From Treponema sp. UBA6988 (GTDB lineage Bacteria; Spirochaetota; Spirochaetia; Treponematales; Treponemataceae): 64,000 bases of DNA. Numbering within the stretch: the first letter of the stretch is position 1; each line of letters starts with the position of its first letter. Both the position numbers and the translations under genes were made by a program. Where the stretch lies: NCBI GenBank assembly GCA_002448445.1, contig DJYC01000041.1, forward strand, positions 67,528-131,527. The letters run 5' to 3'. Below, piece after piece: positions 52,473-60,595 of the stretch. The notes under the pieces are model-generated. The model worked only from the letters and a program-made list of their open reading frames with translations. It had not been told where the DNA came from and made no database searches.

Positions 52473-52515
52473 AAAAAAAATGCGGTATATGCAAAAGGCA
52501 GGCGCATATACCGCA
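52473..52515 (-). terminator. Rho-independent terminator of the DUF2259 gene
   Basis: Perfect 12-bp stem TGCGGTATATGC (52481-52492) with GCATATACCGCA (52504-52515). On the minus strand the hairpin is followed directly by eight T (complement of 52473-52480). It lies about 75 bp after the DUF2259 stop. Confidence 0.85.
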
Positions 52516-52590
52516 TAAATCTATCTTTAGACGACAACTTAATTTAAAAGCAGGTTGTTAAGTTGCCTCCCACCAAAAGATTTTCCAAAT

Positions 52591-53295
52591 TTAAAGGCGG
52601 ATTGTCTCCACCATGTAGCGGATGGACGTTCCCTTGTCATCCTTTAGGGTCTTTTCCACTATAAAGACAAGGCTCTTTCCAGCCGGGTCGGTAAAGATGC
52701 GGTCGATTCTGTAGGAAGTGATGTTTTCCCTCCAGTAGTCCGGGGTTCCAACTTTTTTGCTGTAGATGATGTTCCCCTCGGAATCCTTTTTTTCCAGGTT
52801 TATGTAGAAGCTTGACTGGACATTTGGCCCGCGGTCCCATGACTTTTTGCTTACGAGCTTTATGTTGTAGTAGATGTCCTCTCCAGCTTCCTCCGAGCCG
52901 TCAAAATCCTTGAAGATGATTTCGTCGCCGGGTGCCTTTGTGTTGCTTTCGCGCACGTAGAGGGGAATCTGCTTTTTGGAGCAGTTGTATTTGTCTATTT
53001 TTGCCGAATTGCTTTTTAGGAGCCTGTCGTAAGCGTTCTTGCCTGAACCTGACTTGTTCCTTGTCTTGTAGACTTCATTTTTTACAAATACGTTTCCAGC
53101 CACATCCACTGTGTAGATTTCTGCCCAGGCTTCGTAAGTTTTGTCCAGCTTTCCGTACTGGCCGAATACGTAAACTTTACCGTCGGAAGAAAAACCTATA
53201 TCGGAAAAAACGGCTGCGTCGCCGGCAAAGACAGTTTGAGTGGTAAGGAGTGATGCGCACAAAAAAAGCGCTAGTGAAGCAACAATTCTTTTCAT
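52591..53295 (-). CDS. DUF2259 exported protein
   Basis: 234 residues from the ATG at 53295, preceded by GGGAGGA. Sec signal peptide ending TVFAGDAA. The mature part starts VFSDIGFSSDGKVYVFGQYG and has YEAWAEIYTVDVAGNVFV, matching DUF2259, a family of predicted secreted proteins mostly from spirochaetes. Function unknown; the beginning reads like a beta-propeller blade. Ends with a strong terminator. Confidence 0.8.
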   Translation of the reverse strand: MKRIVASLALFLCASLLTTQTVFAGDAAVFSDIGFSSDGKVYVFGQYGKLDKTYEAWAEIYTVDVAGNVFVKNEVYKTRNKSGSGKNAYDRLLKSNSAKIDKYNCSKKQIPLYVRESNTKAPGDEIIFKDFDGSEEAGEDIYYNIKLVSKKSWDRGPNVQSSFYINLEKKDSEGNIIYSKKVGTPDYWRENITSYRIDRIFTDPAGKSLVFIVEKTLKDDKGTSIRYMVETIRL

Positions 53296-53463
53296 AAGTC
53301 CTCCCAAATTTATAAAACGAATTCTTTCTTTTTTTATCGGAATGGCAATTTTTATCTTTAGGGCTTTTATTTTGCCTGAAAATGTTCTTTTTCTTCTTTA
53401 TTATGGCGGCACTTTTATGGTTTTACCGGCAGTTTTATTAAAGAAGAAGCTGTGCCCCGTGTG

Positions 53464-53545
53464 TGGGCTTTCCGCACTTCCGCTTTCGCTCCATTCCCCG
53501 CAAGCGGGGAACGCCTTCGGCGGTGCTCCAATCCCTGCCGCGCCT
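53464..53545 (-). repeat. GC-rich intergenic repeat, family A copy 7
   Basis: On the minus strand: GGGATTGGAGCACCGCC, stem GGCGTTCCCCGCTTGCGGGGA, ATGGAGCG and GCGGAAAGCCC. It sits immediately upstream of the toxin-antitoxin promoter. Confidence 0.7.
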
Positions 53546-53568
53546 GGGGATGCTAAAGGAAAATACGA

Positions 53569-53596
53569 TTGAATTTTATGGTGTTTGTGGTATGAT
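53569..53596 (+). promoter_or_regulatory. Promoter of the toxin-antitoxin operon
   Basis: TTGAAT (53569-53574), 16-bp spacer, TATGAT (53591-53596). Predicted start near 53603; the leader has AAAGGGGG before the antitoxin ATG. Confidence 0.55.
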
Positions 53597-53618
53597 ATTA
53601 GGTAAAGGGGGTACAAAT

Positions 53619-53816
53619 ATGTCAGATTTAGCTTTTGCAGATTTTTCAGAACAAGTGCTTTCTCTTTCGTATGAACAGACCATTATATTGATGGGTAAAA
53701 TGCTTGAATCATTAAAATCAAAACGCCCTTCCGAAGATTATACAGAATTAGAAAAAGATATGACAAGAACTTCCATGAACGCAATGTGGGAGGAACTAAA
53801 AGATGACACATGGTGA
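53619..53816 (+). CDS. MazE-like antitoxin
   Basis: 65-residue acidic protein encoded just ahead of a MazF/PemK-type toxin, whose start overlaps it by 14 bp. No DNA-binding fold is obvious; the pattern LSYEQTIILMGKMLESLKS with a C-terminal acidic tail (YTELEKDMTRTSMNAMWEE) suits an antitoxin that wraps the toxin. Start chosen by AAAGGGGG upstream; the open frame extends further 5' through a repeat. Confidence 0.75.
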   Translation: MSDLAFADFSEQVLSLSYEQTIILMGKMLESLKSKRPSEDYTELEKDMTRTSMNAMWEELKDDTW

Positions 53817-54168
53817 AATCTGGCTTATTGATTTTGGTGAACCTGTCGGAAGTCTCCCCTCAAAAGTTCGTCCTGCGGTAATAATGCAAAATGATTTGCT
53901 AGGAATAAAAGACTTGAATACAGCTCTTGTTATTCCATTTACTTCAAATCTAGATAGGGCCGATTACGAGCCCAATATTCTTTTTAAAAAAGAAGAAACA
54001 GGTCTTTCAAAAGATTCAGTCTCAGTAATACATCTTTTCGGTGCGGTAAATAAATTTTGTTTTGACAGAAAAGTTGGAAAACTTTCTGAAGAAAACTATA
54101 AAAAACTTGTTGAAGCAGTTGTAAAGCTTATTTCTGAAGCAAATGTTATTTTAGTAGATGATTTGTAA
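53803..54168 (+). CDS. MazF/PemK-type endoribonuclease toxin
   Basis: 121 residues with the PemK/MazF opening GEIWLIDFGEPVGSLPSKVR followed by PAVIMQND, where the conserved Arg of KVRPAVI is the usual catalytic residue, and VIPFTSNLDRADYEPNILF. Predicted to cut mRNA at short sequence motifs and halt growth unless bound by the antitoxin. Overlap with the antitoxin gene indicates translational coupling. Confidence 0.88.
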   Translation: MTHGEIWLIDFGEPVGSLPSKVRPAVIMQNDLLGIKDLNTALVIPFTSNLDRADYEPNILFKKEETGLSKDSVSVIHLFGAVNKFCFDRKVGKLSEENYKKLVEAVVKLISEANVILVDDL

Positions 54169-54235
54169 TTGTTGAAAAATGACTGCTTTTGTGCAATAAT
54201 TAAGTTTATATTATTAAAATGTTTTGGAGAGCATT

Positions 54236-55197
54236 ATGAAAAAGAACTTGTTTTGTGTATGGTGTCGGGGGGGGTACTTGTAGCATGTGCCCTTAGCCTT
54301 TTGCTGGTTTCCTGCGGTGGTGGCTCCGATGACTATGAAGCCCCTGTTGCGGAGAGTGGTGGTGGAGAGGTTGCAGTGACAACAGAAGGTTTTATTATGG
54401 TTTCTGGTGGCACGGTGACAGGTGGTGATAAGTTTTCCAATAACTCATGGTCAAGTGCTTTTGTTAATGGACGTAATGTTACAATTGCGGCATTCTACAT
54501 CTGCGATCACGAAGTAACGCAGGCTGAATACGAGCAATATTGTACCTATGGTATATGGCAGCCTGATTCCTTTTACGGAGCTGGAGACAACTATCCTGCC
54601 TATTACGTAAGTTGGTATGATGCACTAGTCTACTGTAACAAGCGCAGTATGGCGGAAGGTCTTAACCCCTGTTATACGATAAATGGTTCAACGAATCCTT
54701 CTGCATGGGGAAATGTCCCAACTGTAGGTGACAGCACTTGGGATGCAGTTACATGCAACTTTAGTGCGAACGGCTACCGTCTGCCTACGGAAGTGGAATG
54801 GGAATATGCGGCTCTTGGAGGGGCGGCAGGATGCGCGGTTGCAAATCCGACTGTCTATGCGGGAACTGACGACATTGCAAGTCTTGGAAGCTACGCATGG
54901 TATGAGGATAACAGCGACACAAAGATACACGAGGTAAAGAAAAAGAATCCAAATGGTTTGGACCTTTACGATATGAGCGGGAACGTATGGGAATTGTGCT
55001 GGGACTGGAACACCAATACGCTAAACGCAAGCACCCCTGTATCCGGTCCCAGTGTGTCGTCTGGCTCTGGCCGCGTGCGTCGTGGCGGTGGCTTCTACAG
55101 TGACGCTGAGTTTTGTTCTGTTGCATTGCGGCATGCCTACGACCCCCAACACTGCGAATGTAGCATTGGCTTCCGCGTGGTTCGCTCCGCTCAGTAA
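54236..55197 (+). pseudogene. FGE-sulfatase-domain lipoprotein, frame set by a G7 tract
   Basis: The long frame ending at 55197 encodes a formylglycine-generating-enzyme/sulfatase-modifying-factor domain: FIMVSGGTVTGGDKF, DHEVTQAEYEQYC, NGYRLPTEVEWEYAALGG, DMSGNVWELCWDW, and the end RVRRGGGFYSDAE...IGFRVVRS. The natural start, ATG AAA AAG AAC at 54236 with GGAGAG upstream, is in another frame and stops soon after a run of seven G (54268-54274). One more G would join MKKNLFCVWCRGG to VLVACALSLLLVSCGGG, a perfect lipoprotein signal. In this copy the gene therefore appears off, unless translation starts at the ATG at 54260 (no basic residues, no ribosome site). In this family most members are not enzymes but ligand-binding surface proteins. 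Confidence 0.8.
54268..54274 (+). repeat. Poly-G tract inside the lipoprotein signal sequence
   Basis: Seven G in a row lie 32 nt after the best ATG. Homopolymers in this place are typical slipped-strand phase-variation switches. Confidence 0.75.
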
Positions 55198-55269
55198 CCC
55201 CCTTAGCCAAAAAGAAATACGAAAGGCCTGCAAGGAAATTATATACAGCTTCCGCATTTGCGTAAGTTG

Positions 55270-55298
55270 GGTACCGCTCGGTAAACCCCTTAGCCAAA
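55270..55298 (+). repeat. Partial copy of the lipoprotein gene's 3' end
   Basis: GGTACCGCTCGGTAAACCCC followed by TTAGCCAAA nearly repeats 55179-55211 (GGTTCGCTCCGCTCAGTAAC followed by CCCCTTAGCCAAA), which covers the last codons, the stop and the first bases after it. Confidence 0.6.
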
Positions 55299-55302
55299 GT
55301 GT

Positions 55303-55406
55303 TGTCATTCCCGCACTTGATGCGGGAATCTTTAGCCATAAGTAGATGTGGTTTTAAAGATTGCCGGGGCTTTCGCAAGGCAGTTTCCAGTGAGCCCGGT
55401 AATGGC
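55303..55406. repeat. Two inverted-repeat elements in a gene-free stretch
   Basis: GTCATTCCCGCA-CTTGA-TGCGGGAATC (55303-55330) is a perfect hairpin. 55359-55406 is a longer one (GATTGCCGGGGC...GAGCCCGGTAATGGC) with an inserted stem. The whole 55198-55929 space (732 bp) holds only repeats and one promoter; no gene is supported. Confidence 0.6.
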
Positions 55407-55550
55407 TGATGGGAAGTTCATTCAAATGTTTTGCTTAAATCATTTGTTACGCCTATATAAAGTGTCGTATTAGTATAGTTTGACATTATGTAAACATAGT
55501 AGGAAGTCATTTTTGAAATTTAATAAATAAAGGTATTATCTGTGGTTAAA

Positions 55551-55576
55551 GATTGCCGGGTCAAGCCCGGCAATGA
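55551..55576. repeat. Palindrome GATTGCCGGGTCAAGCCCGGCAATGAC
   Basis: Stem ATTGCCGGG/CCCGGCAAT around TCAAG. Same family as 47853-47880. Confidence 0.7.
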
Positions 55577-55610
55577 CATTTTGCTGTTTGCATGATGTTT
55601 TTTGATGATA

Positions 55611-55840
55611 AGCCTACGCCGCCGTGGAGGGGCGCGGTAGCGTTGCCGGCTGTTTTTTGGTAACTCATGTAGTATGGGGCTTGAGCAACTTGGTCGTCTT
55701 TGCGGGGGCAAGTGCATTTTTACGGACAGACGGCAATGGAGCCGGAGGGCGGAACCCCGGAAGGGCGGTGACGAGGGGCATGGGCGGTCGGATTAGTCAA
55801 AAAGTAAAATGGTAGAGCCGGAAAAATTACCGTCCATAAA
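55611..55840 (+). repeat. GC-rich intergenic repeat, family A copy 8 (long form)
   Basis: GTGGAGGGGCGCGG ... GGCAATGGAGCCGG ... GCGGAACCCCGGAAGGGCGG, with an insert of about 75 bp in the middle (55650-55725). Its 3' extension GGCATGGGCGGTCGGATTAG...AAAATGGTAGAG...TACCGTCCA is shared with 46931-47030. Confidence 0.75.
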
Positions 55841-55894
55841 AGTATCATTCAGAAGAAGTGGATTTTTTTAAGTTTCTAATTTAAAGTTTTTGCC

Positions 55895-55923
55895 TTGAAA
55901 AATCTGGGGCGGTGGGGTATTGT
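55895..55923 (+). promoter_or_regulatory. Leaderless promoter (membrane protein gene)
   Basis: TTGAAA (55895-55900), 17-bp spacer, TATTGT (55918-55923), 6 nt to the ATG at 55930. No ribosome site. Confidence 0.6.
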
Positions 55924-55929
55924 TAGATT

Positions 55930-56748
55930 ATGACTTTAAAAATAAGAAACCGCTTTTTGATAGGGCTTTTTTGCCTTTTCCTTTTGCACGGGGTTTTTAA
56001 CGTTCTCTTTTTTGCCTACAAGGCTTTGGGGGGCAGGGTGGGGCTTCCCGAGAATGCAATCCGTCCCTTTTATTTTTTTTCCGGCGCTTTTCCGGTGGCT
56101 TTTCCTGCCGTGGTTGCCGGGGCTGTGTTTTTTATGCTTTACGGCTGCCTTTGCACGCTTGCGGTTTACCTTATGTTTGAGAAGACCCAGGCGGTTGAGA
56201 TTTCGTATTTTTCGGGTTTTCTGATTGGCTGCTGCTTTGAGGGGGCCAGACTTTTGATTTCCGTGAAGGATTTTCAGCCTTCGTCATGGACTGTGATTTT
56301 TATGGCAAGGATAGTGCTTTCGGGGAGGATTCTTTGTCCGATAAGCCTTCTTTTTGCCGCCCTTTTGAGGGAAAATGAGCAGAGGCAGAATTTTGAGCGC
56401 AATTTTCTGATAATGATTATAATTTCTGCTTTTGCGGGGCTTACCCTGCCCATGAACAGCCTGAACCATTCCACGACCAGCACGATTTTTTGCGGCTGCC
56501 GGGGTATTCTGATTATTTACGTGGCGGTGGTCGTGATTCTTACGCTGCTTACGCTTTTTATGCACTACATGCAGTCTAAGTCCAACAATTCGGCTCTGAT
56601 TCTTGCCAGCTTTGCGGTTATGACTCTTGGCTACCTAATTCTTTGCAATGAAGATAATTACATTGCGCTGACGGTTGGGGTTGCACTTTTTGCAAGCGGT
56701 TCCATGGGCTACCTTAAGGGGATTCATTCAAGCTATTTGTGGAAGTAG
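55930..56748 (+). CDS. Polytopic membrane protein of unknown function
   Basis: 272 residues with about seven hydrophobic segments spread over the whole length (first at 9-30, last at 245-262). The layout is like the membrane sensor parts found in front of signalling domains, but no signalling domain follows. The sequence between segments three and four is short and polar (FEGARLLISVKDFQPSS). No family recognised. It has its own leaderless-type promoter, and a separate promoter drives the next gene. Confidence 0.6.
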   Translation: MTLKIRNRFLIGLFCLFLLHGVFNVLFFAYKALGGRVGLPENAIRPFYFFSGAFPVAFPAVVAGAVFFMLYGCLCTLAVYLMFEKTQAVEISYFSGFLIGCCFEGARLLISVKDFQPSSWTVIFMARIVLSGRILCPISLLFAALLRENEQRQNFERNFLIMIIISAFAGLTLPMNSLNHSTTSTIFCGCRGILIIYVAVVVILTLLTLFMHYMQSKSNNSALILASFAVMTLGYLILCNEDNYIALTVGVALFASGSMGYLKGIHSSYLWK

Positions 56749-56820
56749 GATGCAGGCTGGGGGCTTTTGCGCGGTTACAGCTCTTATTTTGCATAGCTAC
56801 AGCAGACCTACAGCGCTTAA

Positions 56821-56849
56821 TTGAACAAAAGGCGCTTTTTTTGTATAAT
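56821..56849 (+). promoter_or_regulatory. Leaderless promoter (polysaccharide deacetylase gene)
   Basis: TTGAAC (56821-56826), 17-bp spacer, perfect TATAAT (56844-56849), 6 nt to the ATG at 56856. No ribosome site. Confidence 0.7.
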
Positions 56850-56855
56850 CGGGCG

Positions 56856-58139
56856 ATGTCTGCAAACAGGGAATCTAACGGCAAAAAAAAGACGGTTCGC
56901 TCAAAGAAAAGGCGGTCTTCCACTAGGAAGAAAAAGCCCAAGGTGCTTCTTAACAGCAAGTATGTGTGCATTTTGTGTGCCAGCATAGTATTCTTTTGTG
57001 CCCTTCTTCTGGGAACTGCATTTTTGCTTGGCGGTTCGCCTGCGGAGGAAAGGCCTGCAATAGCCAGAGGGGATGAAGCTGCGCTTACCCTTGACGGCGG
57101 AAACCTTGCGAGTTTGCCTGCCCAGAAAAAAAAGGGCGGGGGGGCTTCCGTGTCTGCTGGAAAATCCGGCGGGGCATCGGGTGTCGGTGCGTCTGGCAGT
57201 TCGTCTGGCAGTTCAGGTTTAGTTGGAGGCGCTGGCACGGATGGCAATGCGGGCTCGGCTTCGGATGGCGGCACTTCCACCACTTCATCTTCCCATGCTA
57301 GCGGCGCGGCTGCTGGAACTGGCAATGCTGGTAACCAAGGTGCGTCGGGTAGCGGTGCGTCAGGTAATGCCGGGACAGGGCATGAACTTGCATCCATTCA
57401 AAAACCCCATGGGCCGGACGGTGGAATTCAGGAAGCAAGGCCAAAATTCAACATTCCGCCTGCAAATAACGCTGCTAAGCTTGCCTTTGTTATTGACGAC
57501 GGCGGCATGAGTGTTGCAAACGTTAAAAAATACACCGCGCTTCCTTTTCCAATAACAGTGGCGGTTCTTCCGGGGCTTTCACACACAGCTGAATGTGCGG
57601 CCCTTGTGCGCAGGGACGGAAAGGAGCTTATGCTTCACCAGCCAATGCAGGCAAAGAACCTGGGCATAAATCCGGGACCCGGAGCTATTACGCCGGACAT
57701 GGACAGCTGGGCAATTCAGCAGGTTATAGAAAAGAACTTGGGCGAACTTGGGCCGGGGGTTAAGGGCTTTAACAACCACGAAGGTTCCCTGATTACAGAA
57801 GACAAGCTTAAGATGACTTTTATCATAGACCTTGCCATGCAGAAGGGCTTGTATTTTCTGGACTCCCGCACTACGAGCCAAACCCAGGCAAGGCAGGCTG
57901 CCCTTGAACTGGACACACATATAATAGAAAGAAACGCTCCTTTTTTGGACAATGCAGTTAACCGTGAGGAAATGCTGGCCGAAATCTACAAGGGGCTGGA
58001 AGTTGCAAACAGGGCTGGATTTGCGGTAATCATAGGCCATGTGGACAAGTCCGCTGCGGTTTTGCCAAGGCTTTTGGAGGACATGTATCCTGAGCTTGTT
58101 GCAAAGGGCTATGTTTTTACCACTCCGGCGCGCTTGTAG
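56856..58139 (+). CDS. Divergent polysaccharide deacetylase (YibQ-like), membrane anchored
   Basis: 427 residues from the ATG at 56856; the longer frame begins inside the previous gene and lies before the promoter. A Lys/Arg-rich cytoplasmic start, one membrane segment (about 35-57), a Gly/Ser/Ala-rich linker of about 90 residues, then the COG2861 domain: LAFVIDDGGMS, ELMLHQPMQA, GFNNHEGSLIT, and YFLDSRTTSQTQA. These proteins keep a polysaccharide-deacetylase-like fold and act in the periplasm on an unknown substrate, possibly peptidoglycan-related. The linker is low in complexity and probably spans the wall. Function is inferred from family only. Confidence 0.82.
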   Translation: MSANRESNGKKKTVRSKKRRSSTRKKKPKVLLNSKYVCILCASIVFFCALLLGTAFLLGGSPAEERPAIARGDEAALTLDGGNLASLPAQKKKGGGASVSAGKSGGASGVGASGSSSGSSGLVGGAGTDGNAGSASDGGTSTTSSSHASGAAAGTGNAGNQGASGSGASGNAGTGHELASIQKPHGPDGGIQEARPKFNIPPANNAAKLAFVIDDGGMSVANVKKYTALPFPITVAVLPGLSHTAECAALVRRDGKELMLHQPMQAKNLGINPGPGAITPDMDSWAIQQVIEKNLGELGPGVKGFNNHEGSLITEDKLKMTFIIDLAMQKGLYFLDSRTTSQTQARQAALELDTHIIERNAPFLDNAVNREEMLAEIYKGLEVANRAGFAVIIGHVDKSAAVLPRLLEDMYPELVAKGYVFTTPARL

Positions 58140-58187
58140 GCAGAGGGGTTTTATCTTAACTTGATTTGAGTTTTTACGGGGCATGAT

Positions 58188-59225
58188 ATGAAAGTATTGG
58201 GAATAGAAAGTTCTTGTGATGAAACAGCTTGCGCTATTGTTGAGGACGGAAAGACAATTCTTAGCAACGTGGTTGCAACCCAGATTCCCTTCCATCAGAT
58301 TTACAAAGGCGTTGTGCCGGAAATTGCAAGCCGTAAGCATGCTGAATGGATTCTACCTGTGGTAAGGCAGGCGCTTGCAGAGGCAAATCTTAAGCTGGAC
58401 GAGGTGGATGCTATTGCTGCTACAAACAGGCCGGGACTTATGGGCTCTCTGCTTGTTGGGCTTACCTTTGGAAAGACGCTGGCTTGGGCGGCAAACAAGC
58501 CCTTCCTTGCGGTTAACCACATGATGGGGCACATGTATGCGGCTCACCTTGCAAACGACATTTCCTACCCCTACATAGGGCTTCTTGTTAGCGGAGGCCA
58601 CAGCATAATTGCCAAGGTAAATGGCTTTGACGACTTTGAAATCCTTGGAACCACTATAGACGACAGCGTTGGTGAGGCTTTTGACAAGGTTTCCAAATTC
58701 TACGACTTGGGCTATCCGGGTGGAGTTATAATAGACAAGCTTTCGCAAAAAGGCGATGCAAGGGCATTCAGCTTTCCGCTTCCCAAGCTGGACAAGGGCG
58801 ACCATGAATTTGACGTTTCTTTTAGCGGCCTAAAGACTGCGGTTATTCACCAGGCCCAGATGTTCCTTAACGAAGGCTACGAGAATACTGTGGAAAACAT
58901 TGCGGCTTCTTTCCAGGAGACGGCATGCAAGACTTTGGTTACAAGGCTCTTGCGGGCTGTAAAGGCAACAGGCCTTACAACAGTTGTTGCTGGTGGCGGT
59001 GTAGCGGCAAATTCAAGGCTAAGGGCAATGCTTGCAGAACATACTGAAATAAAGTGCATATTTCCTCCGCTAAAGCTTTGCGGAGACAATGGCGCTATGA
59101 TTGCAGGGGTTGCATACCATCTGCTTAATCGTGGAGACAGAAGCCCGCTTTCCGTTACGGCTTGCGCAAGAATTCCCCAGTTCAAGCGGGGACTTGCAAA
59201 CCTTGAGGCATTCGGCAGAAGGTAA
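58188..59225 (+). CDS. tsaD: tRNA N6-threonylcarbamoyladenosine synthase TsaD
   Basis: Transfers threonylcarbamoyl to A37 of ANN-decoding tRNAs, with TsaB and TsaE (not in this window). 345 residues, usual length. ASKHA fold with LGIESSCDETACAIV at the N-terminus, metal-binding His pair in NHMMGHMYAAH, LVSGGHS, and VAGGGVAANSRLR followed by CGDNGAMIA. The start has GGGG upstream, 48 bp after the deacetylase stop. Confidence 0.95.
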   Translation: MKVLGIESSCDETACAIVEDGKTILSNVVATQIPFHQIYKGVVPEIASRKHAEWILPVVRQALAEANLKLDEVDAIAATNRPGLMGSLLVGLTFGKTLAWAANKPFLAVNHMMGHMYAAHLANDISYPYIGLLVSGGHSIIAKVNGFDDFEILGTTIDDSVGEAFDKVSKFYDLGYPGGVIIDKLSQKGDARAFSFPLPKLDKGDHEFDVSFSGLKTAVIHQAQMFLNEGYENTVENIAASFQETACKTLVTRLLRAVKATGLTTVVAGGGVAANSRLRAMLAEHTEIKCIFPPLKLCGDNGAMIAGVAYHLLNRGDRSPLSVTACARIPQFKRGLANLEAFGRR

Positions 59226-59240
59226 AGAAAAGCTAGAAAG

Positions 59241-60239
59241 CTATGCTATTGCAGGGGCTGTTGCGGCAGCTTGTGAAGTTGCCGTGTCCTTTTCAGCCGG
59301 GGATTCCGTTGCAACCGTAACAGCCGTTTCCGAAGCCGTCTGACCTACAGCAACATCTTCCGACATTCCAAAATCGTAGTAGATTCCCCTCTTTGCAAGG
59401 GCTGCAAAACCGTCAGCCTTTGCATCGTAGCTGGCAAAGTTGTCCGCATAGTGGCAGAGAATCATCTTTTTCTTTGTCTCGGCATCAAGCGTCTTTAGCT
59501 CTTCAATACCGGCATGGACTCCGCCTGTGTAGCCCTGAACGTCATGGAAAATCCACTCAATGTTGTACTTTTTCTGCATGTATTCCAGAAGTTCCCTGTC
59601 AAAGCGGGTGTCTCCGGGAAAAAGAATGCGGTTGTCTATAAGGACGCCCGTGCTCCATGCGCTTTCCCTCCATGAAGGGACGCTGTCCGGCATGTGCATG
59701 GTGCGGAAAAACTTTATGTTTATGGATCCCACGTTGGCTTCCCATAGCGGGCGTGGCTCTTCTTCCAAAAGGGTGGGGCGTATCTGCTCAAAATAGTCGT
59801 CAAAGGTAAGGAAGCCACCCGGAGAGCCTGCATTGTAGGGCGTGGGCCTGTTTTCTCCGTAGGAAAGGCCGCCTTTAAGGCTTTCTTCCCAGAGGAGCTT
59901 CTTGTATTCGTCTGTAATCAGGATGCGGGGCCTTGTCTTGTCCACGTAGCGGTGCATAAGCGCAAGTTCTTCCATTCCGCCTATGTGGTCAGAGTGGCTG
60001 TGGGTGGCAAAAACATTTTGAATGTTCAAAACCGACAGATTGTATGAAGTAAGCGCCCCTGGACACTGGGAGCCGCAGTCAATCAGAAGATGGTCCTTTC
60101 CTTTTATGACAATGGCATTGTTCTGGAAATTCTTCTTTACAAAGGCACTTCCCGTCCCAAGAAAAAACATTTCCAGCGAGCCGTTATTTGTGAGTCTAAG
60201 AGTCCCGTCTATTGTTGTAAGTTTTATCTCTCTCAGCAT
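59241..60239 (-). CDS. Metallo-beta-lactamase-fold hydrolase (RNase Z-like)
   Basis: 332 residues. LGTGSAFVKKNFQNNAIVI at the N-terminus and THSHSDHIGGMEE give the HxHxDH metal site; a later His in TMHMPD, Asp in FPGDTRF, and LCHYADN complete it. The pattern is close to RNase Z/beta-lactamase-fold proteins, and the long middle loop could be an exosite, but tRNA processing is not proven. The C-terminal 30 residues are Ala/Thr-rich and probably disordered. The ATG at 60239 is chosen because a promoter with leaderless spacing lies just upstream; the convergent tsaD stop is 15 bp away. Confidence 0.8.
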   Translation of the reverse strand: MLREIKLTTIDGTLRLTNNGSLEMFFLGTGSAFVKKNFQNNAIVIKGKDHLLIDCGSQCPGALTSYNLSVLNIQNVFATHSHSDHIGGMEELALMHRYVDKTRPRILITDEYKKLLWEESLKGGLSYGENRPTPYNAGSPGGFLTFDDYFEQIRPTLLEEEPRPLWEANVGSINIKFFRTMHMPDSVPSWRESAWSTGVLIDNRILFPGDTRFDRELLEYMQKKYNIEWIFHDVQGYTGGVHAGIEELKTLDAETKKKMILCHYADNFASYDAKADGFAALAKRGIYYDFGMSEDVAVGQTASETAVTVATESPAEKDTATSQAAATAPAIA

Positions 60240-60245
60240 AATTAG

Positions 60246-60274
60246 ATTATGATGCAAAAAAAATGCAATTTCAA
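60246..60274 (-). promoter_or_regulatory. Leaderless promoter (MBL-fold hydrolase gene)
   Basis: On the minus strand TTGAAA (60269-60274), 17-bp spacer, CATAAT (60246-60251), 6 nt to the ATG at 60239. No ribosome site. Confidence 0.6.
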
Positions 60275-60424
60275 CTCTCCCCTGTCTTTTTCGGCCGAAT
60301 TCAGCCCCTTAAAATGGAAAAAATTCATTAAATTATTGTTATTTTTAAGGATTGCCTTTTTGGACGGGCTTTTTCCTCTCTGCCATCCATGCCCTTGCTA
60401 ATTCGGCAATAAGGCCACTTTTTA

Positions 60425-60532
60425 CCCGCTTTCCGGGGTTCCGGGGGCCCCTGCACCCCCTTCATTCCCGCCGTGTTCGCCTTTGGCTCGCCCGCCGTGA
60501 ACGCTCCGCGCCCCTCCAATCGGGCGTAAGTT
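60425..60532 (-). repeat. GC-rich intergenic repeat, family A copy 9
   Basis: On the minus strand: ACGCCCGATTGGAGGGGCGC, an insert with GCGAGCCAAAGGCGAACACG, then CCCGGAACCCCGGAAAGCGG. It fills most of the space between the divergent hydrolase and hprK genes. Confidence 0.75.
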
Positions 60533-60560
60533 GCAATTCAGTTTCCCGCGTAGGTTGTGT

Positions 60561-60589
60561 TTGACTTTTCAACTGCCAATGTGTATACT
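60561..60589 (+). promoter_or_regulatory. Leaderless promoter of hprK
   Basis: TTGACT (60561-60566), 17-bp spacer, TATACT (60584-60589), 6 nt to the ATG at 60596. No ribosome site. Confidence 0.7.
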
Positions 60590-60595
60590 AAACAT

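Noticed and set aside
55060..55930. Diversity-generating retroelement at the FGE lipoprotein
   Set aside because: No reverse transcriptase or accessory gene in the window; kept only as a low-level suggestion under findings.
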